Positions 36,710 through 46,706 of a stretch of DNA of 64,000 bases are shown here, in pieces. A program made the position numbers and the translations under genes. A model generated the notes under the pieces. The model was not told the origin of the DNA, did not search any database, and saw nothing but the letters and a program-made list of their open reading frames with translations. The first letter of the stretch is position 1; the number at the start of each line of letters is the position of its first letter. Origin of the DNA: Rhizobiaceae bacterium (GTDB lineage: Bacteria; Pseudomonadota; Alphaproteobacteria; Rhizobiales; Rhizobiaceae); NCBI GenBank assembly GCA_019635695.1, contig JAHBYZ010000009.1:53999-117998 (forward strand), written 5' to 3'.

Positions 36710-36784
36710 GGGAAATGCCTCGCTCAAGGACGGATGTCGAGGCTTGATATAGGTAAGCCTAGAGGGAAATGCACGGGCTTTCCC
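36710..36784 (-). promoter_or_regulatory. Structured leader of the COG0523 gene, possible SD-sequestering switch
   Basis: Read toward the start codon, three 6-base inverted pairs occur: GGGAAA/TTTCCC (36784-36779 with 36669-like position 36769-36764), AGGCTT/AAGCCT (36760-36755 with 36745-36740) and GCCTCG/CGAGGC (36743-36738 with 36722-36717). The last two share AGGC, so they exclude each other, and the last one covers the GAGG ribosome site. Visible in the sequence; regulatory function is inferred and stems are short. Confidence 0.4.
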
Positions 36785-36874
36785 GCCCGCACTGGATGAC
36801 CAAATTGTAACTCGGCTCTGAACGCATTCGGCCGTAAATGTGGCGTGGGCTGGCTCAAATTCGGAGTCCCGCGC

Positions 36875-37579
36875 ATGTCCAAGTCTAGAATCACCCGCCG
36901 TCGCGCAATGGGTCTTGTTGCGGTAACGGCCACCGGCGGGGCCTTTGTCGACTGGAGCAGCTTCTCCATTGCCCGCCCCGCACAGGCGGAGCGCCTGATC
37001 AGCGGCGCCGGCGTCTGCTCCATCATGCCGGAGACTACGGAAGGCCCGTACTATTTCGACCCGAAGCTCGAACGCCGCGAGATCTCCGAAGGCAAGCCGG
37101 GCATGGTTCTGAACCTGCGCATCCAGGTTACCGACAGTGCGTGCGTGCCAATTCCCGGCGCGCGGGTCGACATCTGGCATTGCGATGCCGACGGCGTCTA
37201 TTCCGGCTATCCGCGCCAGCCGGGCGGGCTCGATACCAGCGGACAGGCCTTCCTTCGCGGAACCCAGTTCGCCGATGGCGAAGGCGTCGCCAGCTTTGTG
37301 ACGATTTTTCCCGGCTGGTATCCCGGTCGCACGCCGCACATACACTTCAAGGCGTTCCCCAACCAGCAGCAGGTGCTCACCGGTCAGCTGTTCTTTGACG
37401 ACGACCTTACTAAGCTGATCTACCAGACTGTGGCACCATACAGCACGCGCGGCATTGAGGGTGCCACCTTCAATGACCGCGACGGCATTGCCCGCGAAGC
37501 AGGTCCAGCCGCGCTTGCACAGACCGTTAGGGAAGGCATCGCACTGGACGCGGCACTGGTGGTGTCAGTGGCCGCCTAG
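36875..37579 (+). CDS. Tat-exported intradiol ring-cleavage dioxygenase
   Basis: A 234-residue protein of the intradiol dioxygenase family. A twin-arginine signal ([18 protein letters not shown]) precedes the catalytic domain. All four Fe(III) ligands of this family are visible: Tyr in [14 protein letters not shown], then Tyr and two His in [14 protein letters not shown]. Members cut catechols or hydroxyquinol-type rings between the hydroxyls, here in the periplasm. Such secreted single-domain forms are known but poorly characterised. ATG 36875 is the start nearest the Tat signal; a GTG 30 bases upstream is in frame. Converges with the creatininase-family gene. Confidence 0.82.
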   Translation: MSKSRITRRRAMGLVAVTATGGAFVDWSSFSIARPAQAERLISGAGVCSIMPETTEGPYYFDPKLERREISEGKPGMVLNLRIQVTDSACVPIPGARVDIWHCDADGVYSGYPRQPGGLDTSGQAFLRGTQFADGEGVASFVTIFPGWYPGRTPHIHFKAFPNQQQVLTGQLFFDDDLTKLIYQTVAPYSTRGIEGATFNDRDGIAREAGPAALAQTVREGIALDAALVVSVAA

Positions 37580-38361
37580 AGCAGCGTCGCCACATCGAAC
37601 CGATCGACATCCGCCAGCAGCTCCGCGAACCCGCGCGCTGCGTTGTTGAGCAGCTTTTCCCCGATCTCGGCGCTCGCGCCCGCAGCGTTGCCCACCACGC
37701 CCTCGGTCGACAGATCCTCCATCTTCCAGCCGAATGCATGCGGCCCGTAGGCGCGCAGGTGCCTGAAGTCGCGTTCGAAGCCGGCTTGTGCGCTGGCAAA
37801 GTCGGTCGCTTTCGCCATCTCGACCAGCTTCGGCCGCAGCGCCAGCATCACCGAAGTCTCGGCCAGCCCGCCATGGATGCCGAGCGCCTTTTCGCGCGCC
37901 GGCACGAGTGCTTCGTCGAAGCCGAAGCGCGTCCAGCTGGTCGCCACCGCCAGCATCTTCCGGCGCACGCGCAGTTCCGTCGCCACGATCGTCATCAGCG
38001 GCGAGTTGCCTCCGTGAGCGTTGAGCATCACGAATTTCCGCACGCCGCGCGCGGCGGCCGCCTCGCCGATACCGATCCAGCGCCGCACCGCCTCATCCCA
38101 GCGCAGCGACAGCGAGCCTGCAAAGCCGAGATGCTCCGGCGAATAGCCGACCCGCTCTACCGGCAGGAATTCGACCTTCATTGAAGCCGGCAACAGCTTC
38201 GCCGCGCGCCGGCAAACGGCCTCGGCGATGATGGCGTCGGTCTCGAACGGCAGATGCGGCCCGTGCTGCTCGGTCGCGCCGAGCGGCAGCACCGCGATCG
38301 ATCCGCGGCCGGGTTCCTTGCTTTGGCGGAGTGTCATATCACTGTCGCGTGGGTCTGGCAT
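37576..38361 (-). CDS. Creatininase-family amidohydrolase
   Basis: A 261-residue protein of the creatininase family. The metal ligands are in LGATEQHGPHLPFETD (Glu, His, Asp), MLNAHGGNS (His) and HGGLAETSV (Glu). The family covers creatininase, mycofactocin-system MftE and amidases of several pathways; without neighbours of those pathways the substrate is open. ATG 38361 (MPDPRDSDM) or the ATG eight codons later are both possible starts. It overlaps the end of the dioxygenase gene and is divergent from the MarR gene. Confidence 0.8.
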   Translation of the reverse strand: MPDPRDSDMTLRQSKEPGRGSIAVLPLGATEQHGPHLPFETDAIIAEAVCRRAAKLLPASMKVEFLPVERVGYSPEHLGFAGSLSLRWDEAVRRWIGIGEAAAARGVRKFVMLNAHGGNSPLMTIVATELRVRRKMLAVATSWTRFGFDEALVPAREKALGIHGGLAETSVMLALRPKLVEMAKATDFASAQAGFERDFRHLRAYGPHAFGWKMEDLSTEGVVGNAAGASAEIGEKLLNNAARGFAELLADVDRFDVATLL

Positions 38362-38469
38362 GAGACGCTCTGTTGCCGGCAAAGGATAGGCGCTTGCCGT
38401 ATCCGCACGGCAAAGTCGGCCCGCTGTATGGCACGGCCGGCCGAAGGGAAGGTAGACGAGGGGCCTAAC

Positions 38470-38937
38470 ATGTCCAAGGGCACACGCAGGGCCGTCATAG
38501 GCAGGTTGCAGGGGGCGGCCAGGCAGGCGCGCACGTCGCTCGCCTCGCGGCTGCTCCAGCACGGCTTCTATGCGGGGCAGGACCAGATCATGCTGGCGCT
38601 GGCCGACGGCGACGGCCAGACGCCCGGAGCGCTGGCCATCAAGCTCGGGGTGCGACCGCCGACCATCACCAAGACCATCAACCGCCTGCAGACACAGGGT
38701 TTCGTCGAGCGTCGCGCAAGCGAAGCCGACTCGCGCCAGGCCAACGTGTTCCTGACGGAAACCGGCCGCGACGCCATCAAGGCGATCGAGAAATCCATAC
38801 GCCGGACCGAGAAGCAGGCGTTGAAAGGTGTCGACAAGAAGGAGCAGAAGGCGCTGGCCAAGCTACTTGCCCGCATCGAGGCCAATCTCGGCGACGCCCC
38901 GCTGGCCGAACCGGAAGAGCTCGACGAAGAGGATTGA
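38470..38937 (+). CDS. MarR-family transcriptional regulator
   Basis: A 155-residue winged-helix protein of the MarR type. The recognition region LAIKLGVRPPTITKTINRLQ (about 55-74) and the wing RRASEADSRQANVFLTE (about 80-96) are clear, followed by a charged C-terminal helix. It starts at ATG 38470. Divergent from the creatininase gene and 32 bases upstream of a methyltransferase, so either could be its target. The acidic tail (EEPEELDEED-like) is unusual for the family. Confidence 0.82.
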   Translation: MSKGTRRAVIGRLQGAARQARTSLASRLLQHGFYAGQDQIMLALADGDGQTPGALAIKLGVRPPTITKTINRLQTQGFVERRASEADSRQANVFLTETGRDAIKAIEKSIRRTEKQALKGVDKKEQKALAKLLARIEANLGDAPLAEPEELDEED

Positions 38938-38968
38938 GCCCGGCGCCGCGCGGCGCTACCGCTTCGCG

Positions 38969-39613
38969 ATGCCCGGCCGCCGCTACGAAGACTTCATCCG
39001 CGAAAATCTGGCGCTCGCGCCAGTGCCGGGCGTGCCGGAAATCAGCCTCCACACTGCCCATCCCGCCAGCCGGCTCGGCCGCATCGCGCTCGACGCTCCC
39101 TATTTTGCCTACGCGTGGGCGGGAGGTATCGCGCTCGCCCGCTTCCTGCTCGACAATCCCGGCCTTGTGGCCGGTCGCCGCGTGCTCGACCTCGGCGCCG
39201 GCTCGGGGCTGGTCGGCATCGCGGCCGCGCGGGTGGGCGCAGCCGTGACGGCGGCCGAAACCGATCCGGCGGGCGTTGCCGCGATCGCGCTCAACGCGCA
39301 GGCGAACGGCGTCCGAATCGAGGTCGTGCCGCACGACCTGCTCGATGCGCCACTGCTTCCGGTCGACCTCGTGCTTGCCGGCGACGTGTTCTACGCGCCC
39401 GGCGTCGCGCTGCGGATGCTCGCCTTCCTCGATCGCAGCAATGCCGCCGGCATCGACGTTCTGGTCGGCGATCCGGGTCGCACCGATCTGCCCGTCGCCC
39501 GCCTGCGGCGCATCGCCGCCTTCACCGTCGCCGACGTCGCGAGCGCGGCGATGCCGGCCGGCATCTATGCAATTGCGGGCAGCCGCCTTGCAGGTTCCGA
39601 GCTTGCGCGATGA
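38969..39613 (+). CDS. Class I SAM-dependent methyltransferase (PrmA/ETFB-KMT-like)
   Basis: A 214-residue Rossmann-fold methyltransferase. Motif I is RRVLDLGAGSGLVGIAAARV (about 67-86), and the DLVLAGDVFYAPG block (about 125-137) resembles the post-II motif of the methyltransferase-16/Nnt1 group, which methylate protein lysines such as ETF-beta. ATG 38969 is chosen (MPGRRYEDFI). Its stop overlaps ATG 39610 of a 17-codon frame that in turn overlaps the next gene. Confidence 0.78.
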   Translation: MPGRRYEDFIRENLALAPVPGVPEISLHTAHPASRLGRIALDAPYFAYAWAGGIALARFLLDNPGLVAGRRVLDLGAGSGLVGIAAARVGAAVTAAETDPAGVAAIALNAQANGVRIEVVPHDLLDAPLLPVDLVLAGDVFYAPGVALRMLAFLDRSNAAGIDVLVGDPGRTDLPVARLRRIAAFTVADVASAAMPAGIYAIAGSRLAGSELAR

Positions 39614-39663
39614 GTCGAATGAACGCAGAAGAGATTTCCCTCTCTCCGGTTCTTCCGCATTGA
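39610..39663 (+). CDS. Possible 17-residue coupling or leader peptide
   Basis: A short frame (MSRMNAEEISLSPVLPH) begins with an ATGA overlap at the methyltransferase stop and ends in TGA 39661-39663, which overlaps the TTG start of the DMT permease (TTGA 39660-39663). It might be translated to bring ribosomes to the TTG start. Nothing proves it is made as a peptide. Confidence 0.3.
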   Translation: MSRMNAEEISLSPVLPH

Positions 39664-40595
39664 AATCTCCCACGCCCGAGCAAGCGGCCCCGTTCAACGC
39701 GATCCTGCTGATGCTCGCCGCCGGCGCGCTGTTCTCGACGCTCGACGCCTCGGCGAAATTTCTCGTTCATGCCGGCATGCGGCCGGAATTCGTCACCTTC
39801 ATGCGCTTCCTCGTGCATGTCGTGCTGGTGCTCGTTGTCTTCCGCGCCTGGAGCAACCCCCGCGTCTTCAAGGTCAAGAGCCTGCCACTGCAGGTCGTGC
39901 GCGGCTTCGGCCTGCTCGGCTCGACCTTCTTCAACTTCGCCGCGCTGCAGACGCTGCAGTTGGCCGAAGGCATCGCCATTGCCTTCCTCGGGCCGGTGCT
40001 CATCACCGCGCTCGCCGGCCCCATGCTCGGCGAATGGGCGGGCTGGCGCCGCTGGACCGCGGTCGGCGTCGGCCTGCTCGGGGCGCTCGTCATCACCCGC
40101 CCCGGCTTCGGCGCCTTCGGCGTCGGCCATCTGCTGGCCCTGGCGTCGATGGCCAGCTACTCCATCTACGTCATCCTGACGCGCCGCATGGCGGGCACCG
40201 AAAGCGCCGAGAGCCTCATCCTCTACCCGGCCCTCACGCCGGTGATATTCCTCGCGCCCCTGATGCCGTCCGCCGCCTCCGTGCCTCCTGAGCCATGGAT
40301 GTGGACCGTGCTGCTGTGGCTCGGCTTCTTCGGCGGGCTCGGCCACTACCTGATGATCCGCGCCCACCGCATCGCCACGGCCACGGCGCTGGCCCCCTAC
40401 GCCTACATGCAGGCGGTGTGGTCGACGCTTGCCGGCTACCTCGTGTTCGGCGACCTGCCCGATCTGTGGACCGTCGTCGGCGCGCTCATCATCATCGCAA
40501 GCGGCCTTTACATCGTCCAGCGCGAGCAGCGGCTGCGCCTGGCCGCCAGATCCACACCTTCGGCCACGGAAGACGAGCTGGCGAAAAAGCTTTGA
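39660..40595 (+). CDS. EamA/DMT-family membrane transporter
   Basis: A 311-residue protein with about ten membrane helices in two repeated EamA domains (AILLMLAAGALFSTLDASAK, and again MIRAHRIATATALAPYAYMQ in the second half). DMT permeases export or import metabolites; substrate unknown. No ATG exists near the first helix; TTG 39660 in TTGA overlap with the mini-frame is the best start. A start-codon shift relative to the upstream frame could also mean a -1 frameshift, so the N-terminus is uncertain. Confidence 0.8.
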   Translation: MKSPTPEQAAPFNAILLMLAAGALFSTLDASAKFLVHAGMRPEFVTFMRFLVHVVLVLVVFRAWSNPRVFKVKSLPLQVVRGFGLLGSTFFNFAALQTLQLAEGIAIAFLGPVLITALAGPMLGEWAGWRRWTAVGVGLLGALVITRPGFGAFGVGHLLALASMASYSIYVILTRRMAGTESAESLILYPALTPVIFLAPLMPSAASVPPEPWMWTVLLWLGFFGGLGHYLMIRAHRIATATALAPYAYMQAVWSTLAGYLVFGDLPDLWTVVGALIIIASGLYIVQREQRLRLAARSTPSATEDELAKKL

Positions 40596-40619
40596 CTCCC
40601 CGCGAACGGGTGGCATAGA

Positions 40620-40644
40620 CGCGATTTAAACAGTTTAAGTCGCG
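40620..40644. promoter_or_regulatory. 25-bp palindrome, probable LacI-type operator
   Basis: A near-perfect palindrome centred on position 40632. Twelve-base arms (CGCGATTTAAAC at 40620-40631, complement from 40633 to 40644) match in 11 of 12 positions around a central A. It begins 34 bases before the LacI gene's first possible start. LacI-family regulators bind such symmetric sites. Role by position only. Confidence 0.75.
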
Positions 40645-40653
40645 TCCGACTCG

Positions 40654-41703
40654 TTGTGGCGCGCGAGGGGGGACGCGCCGCTGGCCCAGAAGATCAAGCT
40701 CTCGACGATCGCCGACAGCCTTGGCGTGTCGACCGCGACCGTATCGCTGGCGCTCCGCGACAGTCCGCTGGTGGCCGACGCCACGCGCGAGCGCATCAAG
40801 GAGCACGCGCGCGCCATCGGCTACATCTACAACCGCCGCGCCGCCAGCCTGCGCACCTCGCGCTCGGGAATCGTCGGGGTCTGTGTGCACGACGTGATGA
40901 ACCCGTTCTACGCGGAGATCCTGCGCTCCATCGAACTGGAGCTTGACCGCTCGCGCCAGACGTTCCTGCTGTGCAATCACTACGACCAGGTCGAGAAACA
41001 GCGCAACTTTCTCGACACGCTGCTACAGCTCGGCGCCGACGGCGTCATCATGTCGGCAGCCATCGGCACGCCGGCCGACGACATCCGCATGGTTGAGGAC
41101 AACGGCCTGCCGGCCGTACTGATCGCCCGCTCGGTCGAGGGCGTTGACGTGCCGTCCTTCCGCGGCGACGACGCCTACGGCATAGGGCTCGCCACCAATC
41201 ACCTGATTTCTCTCGGTCACCATCGCATCGCCATGATCGGCGGCACCGACCAGACCTCGACCGGCCGCGACCGTTACCAGGGCTATGTCGCCGCAATGGA
41301 GAAGGCCGGCCTGCCCGTACTGCCGTCGATGCGGCTCGCCGGCCCGCGCACCAAGCAGGCCGGTTTCGAGGCCGCTCAGACCTTCCTCGCCATGAAGGAC
41401 AAGCCGACCGCGGCCGTCTGCTGGAACGACCTCGTCGCCATCGGCCTGATGAACGGCATCGCCCGCGCCGGCCTTGCGCCGGGCGTTGACGTCTCCGTCA
41501 CTGGCTACGACGATCTTGAGGAAGCGGCGATCGCCACCCCGGCGCTCACCACCGTCTGGAACGGCCAGCGCGAGGTCGGCCGCCGCGCCGCGCGCGTGCT
41601 GCTGGAGCGGCTGAACGGTGTCGAGGTCGAGCGAGGCCAGCACCTGATCCAGCCCGAGCTGCACGTGCGCCAGTCGACCACCAAGCCGCGAGAGCGCGTC
41701 TGA
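40654..41703 (+). CDS. LacI-family transcriptional regulator
   Basis: A regulator of about 340-349 residues. The DNA-binding domain begins LSTIADSLGVSTATVSLALR, followed by hinge RRAASLRTSRSGIVGVCVHD and a periplasmic-binding-like core (for example TAAVCWNDLVAIGLMNGI). The frame opens at TTG 40654; CTG 40681 is another possible start behind the run of G at about 40665-40672. It probably represses itself and the following 2-hydroxyacid dehydrogenase, 14 bases downstream, through the 25-bp palindrome. Effector unknown, but a sugar acid or sugar is likely. Confidence 0.88.
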   Translation: MWRARGDAPLAQKIKLSTIADSLGVSTATVSLALRDSPLVADATRERIKEHARAIGYIYNRRAASLRTSRSGIVGVCVHDVMNPFYAEILRSIELELDRSRQTFLLCNHYDQVEKQRNFLDTLLQLGADGVIMSAAIGTPADDIRMVEDNGLPAVLIARSVEGVDVPSFRGDDAYGIGLATNHLISLGHHRIAMIGGTDQTSTGRDRYQGYVAAMEKAGLPVLPSMRLAGPRTKQAGFEAAQTFLAMKDKPTAAVCWNDLVAIGLMNGIARAGLAPGVDVSVTGYDDLEEAAIATPALTTVWNGQREVGRRAARVLLERLNGVEVERGQHLIQPELHVRQSTTKPRERV

Positions 41704-41717
41704 CCGGAGAGCAAGTG

Positions 41718-42689
41718 GTGAGCAGTACCAGCGGCGTGACCGTTCTGATCCCCGGTGCCATCAACCCGCGCACCCTGTCGCGGCTGGAGACCGGCTTCCG
41801 CCTCGAACGTATCGCTTCTGGCGACGCTTCGCTGGTGACGCCGCAGCTTGCCCGCGACGTGCGCGGCATCGCCGCCTTCGTTCCGATCCGCGCCGCATTC
41901 ATCGACGCCCTGCCGAAACTGGAGATCGTCGCCTCATTCGGGGTCGGCTACGATGCCATCGATGCAAAGCACTGCGCGGCGCGCGGCATCATGGTCACCA
42001 ACACGCCCGACGTGCTCACCGAGGAGGTCGCCGACACGGCGATCGGCCTGCTCATCAACACCGTGCGCGAATTGCCGAAGGCGGAAGCGTGGCTGCGCGC
42101 GGGCCGCTGGGTCAAGGACGGCAACTACCCGCTGACTAGGCTCTCCCTGCGCGGCCGCCATGTCGGCATCTTCGGAATGGGACGCATCGGCCGCGCCATC
42201 GCGCGCAGACTGGAGGCGATGGACCTCAAGGTCAGCTACCACAACCGCCGTCCGGTAGACGATGCGCACTACGACTACTACCCGTCGCTGGTGGACCTCG
42301 CCAAGGCGGTCGACACGTTGATCTGCGTCGCGCCCGGCGGTGCCTCCACCGAAAAGGCGGTCAACGACCGCGTCCTGACTATGCTGGGCGCCAACGGCAT
42401 CTTCATCAACATCGGTCGCGGTTCCACCGTCGACGAGGCGGCACTGATCGCGGCGCTGCAGAACGGCACGATCCGCGCAGCGGGCCTCGACGTCTTCGCC
42501 GATGAGCCGCGCGTCCCGCAGGCCCTCATCGACCTGCCCAACGTGTCGCTGCTGCCGCATGTCGGCTCGGCTTCGCAACATACCCGCGCGGCGATGGCCG
42601 ATCTCGTCGCTGACAATCTCTACGGCTGGTTCGAGCGCGGTAGGGCTCTTACGCCGGTCCCCGAAACGGCGGGAATCAAGGCCTCTTAA
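41718..42689 (+). CDS. D-isomer-specific 2-hydroxyacid dehydrogenase (GhrB-like)
   Basis: A 323-residue NAD(P)-dependent enzyme. The Rossmann loop GMGRIGRAIARRLEA, the substrate Arg/Glu/His set (VAPGG..., NIGRGSTVDEAAL, DEPRVP and LLPHVGSA) are all in place. Sequence type fits glyoxylate/hydroxypyruvate or 2-ketogluconate reductases. With a LacI gene upstream it looks like a sugar-acid utilisation pair. GTG 41718 is preferred over GTG 41715 because GGAGA then lies 7 bases upstream. Confidence 0.85.
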   Translation: MSSTSGVTVLIPGAINPRTLSRLETGFRLERIASGDASLVTPQLARDVRGIAAFVPIRAAFIDALPKLEIVASFGVGYDAIDAKHCAARGIMVTNTPDVLTEEVADTAIGLLINTVRELPKAEAWLRAGRWVKDGNYPLTRLSLRGRHVGIFGMGRIGRAIARRLEAMDLKVSYHNRRPVDDAHYDYYPSLVDLAKAVDTLICVAPGGASTEKAVNDRVLTMLGANGIFINIGRGSTVDEAALIAALQNGTIRAAGLDVFADEPRVPQALIDLPNVSLLPHVGSASQHTRAAMADLVADNLYGWFERGRALTPVPETAGIKAS

Positions 42690-42745
42690 GCCGCCCTTAA
42701 CCAAGATGGCAGAAGCTGCCCGCGCCATCTCAGGCGGGGGCAGGC

Positions 42746-43141
42746 ATGGGCATCGTCAAGCCGGGCGCGGGCATCGCGCTTATGGCCGCATTCGCGGCAG
42801 TCGCGCTGGCGCCGGAATCGCCGGTCGCCAATACCACCTCCGCGATCGAACCCGCGACCGCTTTTTTCAAGGTTCTGGACCGCGGTCTCGACACCGGTTG
42901 CGAACTCGCTCTCGCGCAACCCGGCGCCGACGGACGCCTGCCCGTTCTGCTCGGCTCGGCCTGCAGCAGCCAGGAAGCCATCGCCGGACTGCGCTACTGG
43001 TCCGACCGCGAGGACGGAACCGTCGAGCTCAGCGACGAGAGCGGCGAGATCGCAATGCGTCTTGCCGCCGGCGACGGCAGCGCCTTCGAAGCCTTTGGCA
43101 GCGGTGCGCCGCTCATCATGCTGGTGGCTTCGCAGCACTGA
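42746..43141 (+). CDS. Secreted Inh/AprI-like small protein
   Basis: A 131-residue protein with an N-terminal hydrophobic segment (GIALMAAFAAVALAPE) of signal-peptide character. The mature part has two Cys (GCELALAQP, SACSSQ) and the strand order WSDREDGTVELSDESGEIAM, resembling the AprI/Inh inhibitor-type beta-barrel family that blocks serralysin-like metalloproteases. The match is loose, so family and function are tentative. ATG 42746 is used. Located alone between the dehydrogenase and a convergent hydrolase gene. Confidence 0.5.
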   Translation: MGIVKPGAGIALMAAFAAVALAPESPVANTTSAIEPATAFFKVLDRGLDTGCELALAQPGADGRLPVLLGSACSSQEAIAGLRYWSDREDGTVELSDESGEIAMRLAAGDGSAFEAFGSGAPLIMLVASQH

Positions 43142-43151
43142 GCTTCCGCGG

Positions 43152-43925
43152 CTATTCCGCGGCGGCCGCCATCCCGTCGCGCGCCAGCATCCTGGCCCGC
43201 GCCACGTCGCCGAATGCCCGGAATATCTTGGCAGAGTTCTCGTCGGTGCCGGCCCAGTATTCGGGATGCCACTGCACGCCGACGGCGAAGCCGCGCGAAC
43301 CGCGCACAGAAACCGCCTCCACCGTCCCGTCCGGCGCCACGGCTTCGACGTCGAGATTCGGCCCGAGCCGGTCGACCGCCTGCCGGTGCACCGAGTTGAC
43401 CCGGATGTCGCCCGCGCCGAACACGCCGGCAAGACAGCTTCCCGGCTTGATGGTGACCGTCTGGCGGATGGCGAAGCGCTCTTCCTGCCGGTCACTCTGC
43501 GGCGCCCGGTGGTCCATGCGCCCCGGCAGGTCCTGTATCTCGGTCGCCAGCGTGCCGCCCAGCGCCACGTTCATCTCCTGGATACCGCGGCAGATGGCCA
43601 GCAGCGGCACGCCGCGCTCCACCGCCCGGCGGATCAACGGCAACGTGGTCGCATCCCGATCGGGGTCGTAGGGGCCGTTCGCCTCGGTCGCTTCCTGCCC
43701 GTAATGCGAGGGATGCACGTTGGATTTCGAGCCGGTGACAAGCACACCGTCCACGCGGTCGAGCAGCCCGTCGAAGTCGATGCGCGCACCGAAACTTGGC
43801 AGCAGCATCGGCAAGACACCGGCTGCCGACAACGCCGCCTCGAGGTACTGCAGGGGGGCCGCATGCCAGATGTAGTTTTCAAACTGGCGGACGTCGGTGG
43901 ATACGGCGACGAGGGGCTGGCGCAT
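43152..43925 (-). CDS. Gamma-glutamyl-gamma-aminobutyrate hydrolase family (peptidase C26)
   Basis: A 257-residue class I glutamine-amidotransferase-like hydrolase. The catalytic Cys is in LLAICRGIQEMNVALGG, the His in VGVQWHPEY. PuuD-type (polyamine pathway) enzymes split gamma-glutamyl-GABA to GABA and glutamate. The pathway's ligase homologue may be the GS-like protein at 30762, but the two are 11 kb apart. To avoid confusion, this is not the urate hydroxylase PuuD of 26423. Divergent from the TRAP binding protein at 44172. Confidence 0.85.
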   Translation of the reverse strand: MRQPLVAVSTDVRQFENYIWHAAPLQYLEAALSAAGVLPMLLPSFGARIDFDGLLDRVDGVLVTGSKSNVHPSHYGQEATEANGPYDPDRDATTLPLIRRAVERGVPLLAICRGIQEMNVALGGTLATEIQDLPGRMDHRAPQSDRQEERFAIRQTVTIKPGSCLAGVFGAGDIRVNSVHRQAVDRLGPNLDVEAVAPDGTVEAVSVRGSRGFAVGVQWHPEYWAGTDENSAKIFRAFGDVARARMLARDGMAAAAE

Positions 43926-44000
43926 GGTTCCTCCGGATATCCGATATTAGTCCAGCACACCGCTCATGGCCAGCGGCGGGCAACGCCGTCGCACAAAAAT

Positions 44001-44080
44001 TGCCTTTGATTTAGGCACTTTACCATAGATGTAGGTAAAAATACGAAGCTGTCCCAGGGGCATTCTCGAATGCTGGACAG
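44001..44080. promoter_or_regulatory. Cluster of inverted repeats upstream of the first TRAP binding protein
   Basis: Four pairs stand in tandem: TGCCT/AGGCA (44001-44005, 44013-44017), TTTACC/GGTAAA (44019-44024, 44034-44039), CTGTCC/GGACAG (44049-44054, 44075-44080) and, nested inside the last, GCATTC/GAATGC (44060-44065, 44068-44073). Likely operators or leader structure; which factor binds is unknown. Confidence 0.45.
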
Positions 44081-44150
44081 TGCCGCCGCCCTATGGCATT
44101 CGCCGGCCCCATGAACAGGTGAATGCAGCATGCTTCCCAGTTCGCATTGA

Positions 44151-45278
<1,128 letters not shown>

Positions 45279-45297
45279 GCTGCCTGCCAAGGCTCGC

Positions 45298-45336
45298 AAA
45301 GGCCCCGGGACAGCGATGTCCCGGGGCCTTTTGTTT
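45298..45336 (+). terminator. Intrinsic terminator after the first TRAP binding protein gene
   Basis: Inverted repeat with 15-base arms (45298-45312 and 45317-45331) around GCGA, followed by a T-rich run ending TTTTGTTT. The stop is 20 bases upstream. Confidence 0.92.
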
Positions 45337-45402
45337 GCTCGACGCCCGCGATCTTTGCCTACGTTTTCCGCGCTCTAACTACCGTTAGGGCAGCATCACT
45401 GA

Positions 45403-46638
<1,236 letters not shown>

Positions 46639-46662
46639 CGCCGGCAGCATTCGCCAAAGAAG

Positions 46663-46694
46663 AAGCCCCGGGGCTCGCGCCCCGGGGCTTTTTT
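46663..46694. terminator. Terminator between convergent TRAP binding-protein and permease genes
   Basis: 12-base arms (46663-46674 and 46679-46690) around TCGC, followed by T6 on the plus strand; on the minus strand the left side is A/G-rich (CTTCTT), so it may also end the permease transcript. Confidence 0.88.
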
Positions 46695-46706
46695 CTGCGG
46701 CACGCG

